Assembly: GCF_938045345.1 (NCBI RefSeq)
Contig: NZ_CALIMS010000004.1
Location: forward strand, 62,001-126,000
DNA from: an uncultured Campylobacter sp.
GTDB taxonomy: Bacteria > Campylobacterota > Campylobacteria > Campylobacterales > Campylobacteraceae
Reading direction: 5' to 3'
DNA: 64,000 nucleotides
Shown: in pieces, positions 62,315 through 64,000 of the stretch
Numbering within the stretch: the first letter of the stretch is position 1
Layout of the letters: each line of letters opens with the position of its first letter
Notes under the pieces: generated by a model
What the model saw: only the letters and a program-made list of their open reading frames with translations
Databases searched by the model: none
Told to the model about the DNA's origin: nothing
Made by a program: the position numbers and the translations under genes

Positions 62315-62589
62315 ATTTTTCCTTTCAATGCGTAAATTTACGCTCTAAAAATTTGAACGAGATTTATGGATCTCGCAGACTTTGAAATTTTGCGGGCTTT
62401 GAAATTTTACCCGCTTTAAAATTTCGCTCGCTTTAAAATTTTACGGCGAAGCGAAATTTCGTCGATAAAATTTTACTAATTTTAAAATTCCATCGATAAA
62501 ATTTCACGGCAAAATTCCATCGTAAAGCTCGCAGCGGAATTTCATCGGGAATTTCATCCGTAAATTCCACCCAAACTGCGCCGCTTGGC
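62315..62589. repeat. Dispersed RAATTY array upstream of the SDR gene
   Basis: From 62375 to 62570 RAATTY hexamers recur about every 12-20 bases (AAATTT, AAATTC, GAATTT), separated by GC-rich spacers. It resembles the pbpC array but lies in non-coding DNA and lacks an exact period. Confidence 0.6.
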
Positions 62590-62958
62590 TTACAGCACCT
62601 GTTTTACGCTACTAGCCGTGATTTCAAGTAGCCTCGTAGCAAATGGAAATTTCGCCTTCGTTTCTTCAAACTCTGCGCCACTATCAATAAAGCGCGCTGT
62701 GCCCTTCACTACAAAGCCGCGCCCCGCTCCGAACCTGCCTGCTAGCTCCTTCGTTGCGACGCTAAGCTCGACGTTCGGATTAGCCTCCACGTTGCTTTGC
62801 GTCTTTTTCATACCCGCAGCGGGGATGAGGATGCGATCACCCTTAATGACGAGATATCTGTTCCACGTATTGCTGATGTGAGCCTCGCCCTGCGCGCAGG
62901 TAGCGATACCCACGGCGCATTCATAATTCAAAATCTCCAAAAATTCCTTGCTAAACAT
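62590..62958 (-). CDS. PNPOx-like FMN-binding protein
   Basis: 122 residues, pyridoxamine-5'-phosphate oxidase-like split-barrel fold. Features are EFLEILNYECAVGIATCAQG, HISNTWNRYLVI and the GRGFVVKGTARFIDSG strand region. Such proteins bind FMN or related cofactors and act as small reductases; the activity is not decided by sequence. AAGGAGAG is before the ATG. Confidence 0.85.
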   Translation of the reverse strand: MFSKEFLEILNYECAVGIATCAQGEAHISNTWNRYLVIKGDRILIPAAGMKKTQSNVEANPNVELSVATKELAGRFGAGRGFVVKGTARFIDSGAEFEETKAKFPFATRLLEITASSVKQVL

Positions 62959-63056
62959 TTTCTCTCCTTAAATTTACATTTTAAAGCTCGCGATTTTGGC
63001 TGACAAGCCCCGCGCGCAACTGAAATTCTAACTACCTCCGCCACTTTCCGCCGCGG

Positions 63057-63737
63057 TTAAATTTTATACTTCAAAAGCGCCTCCTTGTCAGCTTTGCTTA
63101 CGCGAAAGCTATCGCGGATCTTGGAAATCGCCTTGTTTTGGATAAATTTAGCCACCCGCTTGCTCGCCAAAAACGCAAGCGTAGGTTCGCGCTGTTTGAT
63201 AAACATCTCCGCTATCGCCCACGCCGCGCCCATCTGCACATAGTACCGCTCGTCGCTTTCAGCGGCGCAAATTTCAAAAAATTCCTCGGGCGAGATCGCA
63301 CTCATATTTTGCATAAAATAAACGTAGAAAAATCGCCGCTCAAACTCGTCCACGCCATTTTTAGCCTGCTTTAGTAGCGCGTCTGCACAAGAGGCGTTCC
63401 TGAATTTCGGAGCGAACATATCGCAAACCGCCCAATTAGGCATCGTTTTGATAAAATCGCTCGCAAGCGCGAATTTCGCCTCATCCTGTTTTAAAAACAT
63501 TATGAAAAAGCCCTTTAGCACGAACTCCTCGTGAAAAAATGGCTTATATTTTTGCAGCTCGCGCCGCGCCTCATCCGCCGTGCTAAAAGCAGCGAAGCTT
63601 TTGCGGGCAAGCGCACGCAGTGCGGGAGTGCGTACGCCCAAAATCTGCGGCGCGGGTATTAGGCGCTGCGAAAATTTCGCCAACTTCTCCTCGCTTAGCG
63701 CCCGCAGCTGCCCTAGCATCTTTTCTCGTAAATCCAT
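63057..63737 (-). CDS. DNA alkylation repair protein (AlkD-like)
   Basis: 226 residues, HEAT-like helical repeat protein. Conserved stretches include ILGVRTPALRALARK near residue 32, FHEEFVLKGFFIMF near 67, and NWAVCDMFAPKF near 96. AlkD homologs remove alkylated bases such as 3-methyladenine and 7-methylguanine. AAAGGA is before the ATG. Confidence 0.9.
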   Translation of the reverse strand: MDLREKMLGQLRALSEEKLAKFSQRLIPAPQILGVRTPALRALARKSFAAFSTADEARRELQKYKPFFHEEFVLKGFFIMFLKQDEAKFALASDFIKTMPNWAVCDMFAPKFRNASCADALLKQAKNGVDEFERRFFYVYFMQNMSAISPEEFFEICAAESDERYYVQMGAAWAIAEMFIKQREPTLAFLASKRVAKFIQNKAISKIRDSFRVSKADKEALLKYKI

Positions 63738-64000
63738 AGCTTTCCTTTAAATTTTGATTTAAAATTTTACCCACCAAACGCAAGTCGATCTCGGCGCGCC
63801 GAAATTTCGCCGCACAGGACTTTTATTTAAACAGATCGCGCCGCACACTCAAACCAATCGCCCGATAGATCGCGTTCAAGTCGCTCGCCGCACCCGCTCA
63901 AAGTCTTTTGCCTAAAAAACGCGACTGCTAAATCGCGCAGTATGCCTCAGGGCAGAGCAAGTTGTGCCGCCAAAGCCGCTTAAATGAAGCTCGGCGCGTC
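63738..64000. other. Right-edge sequence without a supported gene
   Basis: Only the first 80 bases have RAATTY motifs. On the minus strand a frame is open from the window edge to a stop at 63914-63912 (29 codons, containing HLSGFGGTTC), which could be the end of a gene lying to the right, but I cannot identify it. Confidence 0.3.

Noticed and set aside
1..64000. tRNA and rRNA genes
   Set aside because: I looked for T-loop GGTTCRAATCC-like sequences and rRNA landmarks in the gaps and saw none.

Overview
The window comes from a Campylobacter (Campylobacterota). The gene content shows it: a HydABCDE/HypFBCDEA nickel-iron hydrogenase region with NikR, a periplasmic MfrABE-type fumarate reductase with heterodisulfide-reductase-like subunit E, an EptC-type phosphoethanolamine transferase, and Tat-exported fumarate-reductase-like flavoproteins. 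Base composition is unusually GC-rich for the genus, so an oral species of the C. gracilis / C. rectus / C. showae kind is likely; the species is inferred, not proven.

Layout. (1) 1-8108, plus strand: an exporter operon (fused two-domain ATPase and two ABC-2 permeases), with two long repetitive spacer ORFs between the subunit genes. (2) 8373-15752, minus strand: five paralogous small membrane proteins of unknown function around a FecBCD-type metal-chelate ABC importer. (3) 16097-18612, plus strand: an AT-rich MBOAT / SGNH O-acetylation pair, followed by about 0.9 kb of AT-rich sequence with a gene remnant. (4) 19494-40138, minus strand, about 20 kb: mfrABE, hydABCDE, a possible small gene, hypF, nikR, a 46-codon small ORF, then hypB-C-D-E-A. 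Read in transcription order this is close to a complete H2-to-fumarate respiratory chain plus its nickel maturation machinery. A divergent LysR gene faces mfrA across a conspicuous dyad. (5) 41380-46913, minus: EptC-like transferase and two flavoproteins. (6) 47178-56032, minus: alpha-2-macroglobulin with its partner PbpC. (7) 56101-58128, plus: UvrD/Rep helicase. (8) 59352-63737, minus: upp, a BON-domain lipoprotein, an SDR, a PNPOx-like flavoprotein and an AlkD-like protein, set in repeat-rich intergenic DNA.

The strongest unexplained signal is a short palindrome, RAATTY (AAATTT, GAATTC and the two mixed forms). By hand count it occurs about once per 35 bp in the long intergenic regions, against roughly one per 750 bp expected by chance at this composition. 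It also fills long in-frame low-complexity inserts in HypF, HydD, PbpC and others, and the two spacer ORFs of the exporter operon. One array in pbpC has a strict 15-bp period. RAATTY is the site methylated by the C. jejuni transformation-associated methyltransferase CtsM (recalled knowledge), so a self-DNA-recognition role is a testable idea. Catalytic subunits (HydA, HydB, MfrA, MfrB) are free of inserts, whereas several maturation proteins and the PbpC and permease linkers carry them.

No rRNA, tRNA, CRISPR array, intact insertion sequence or prophage was recognised.
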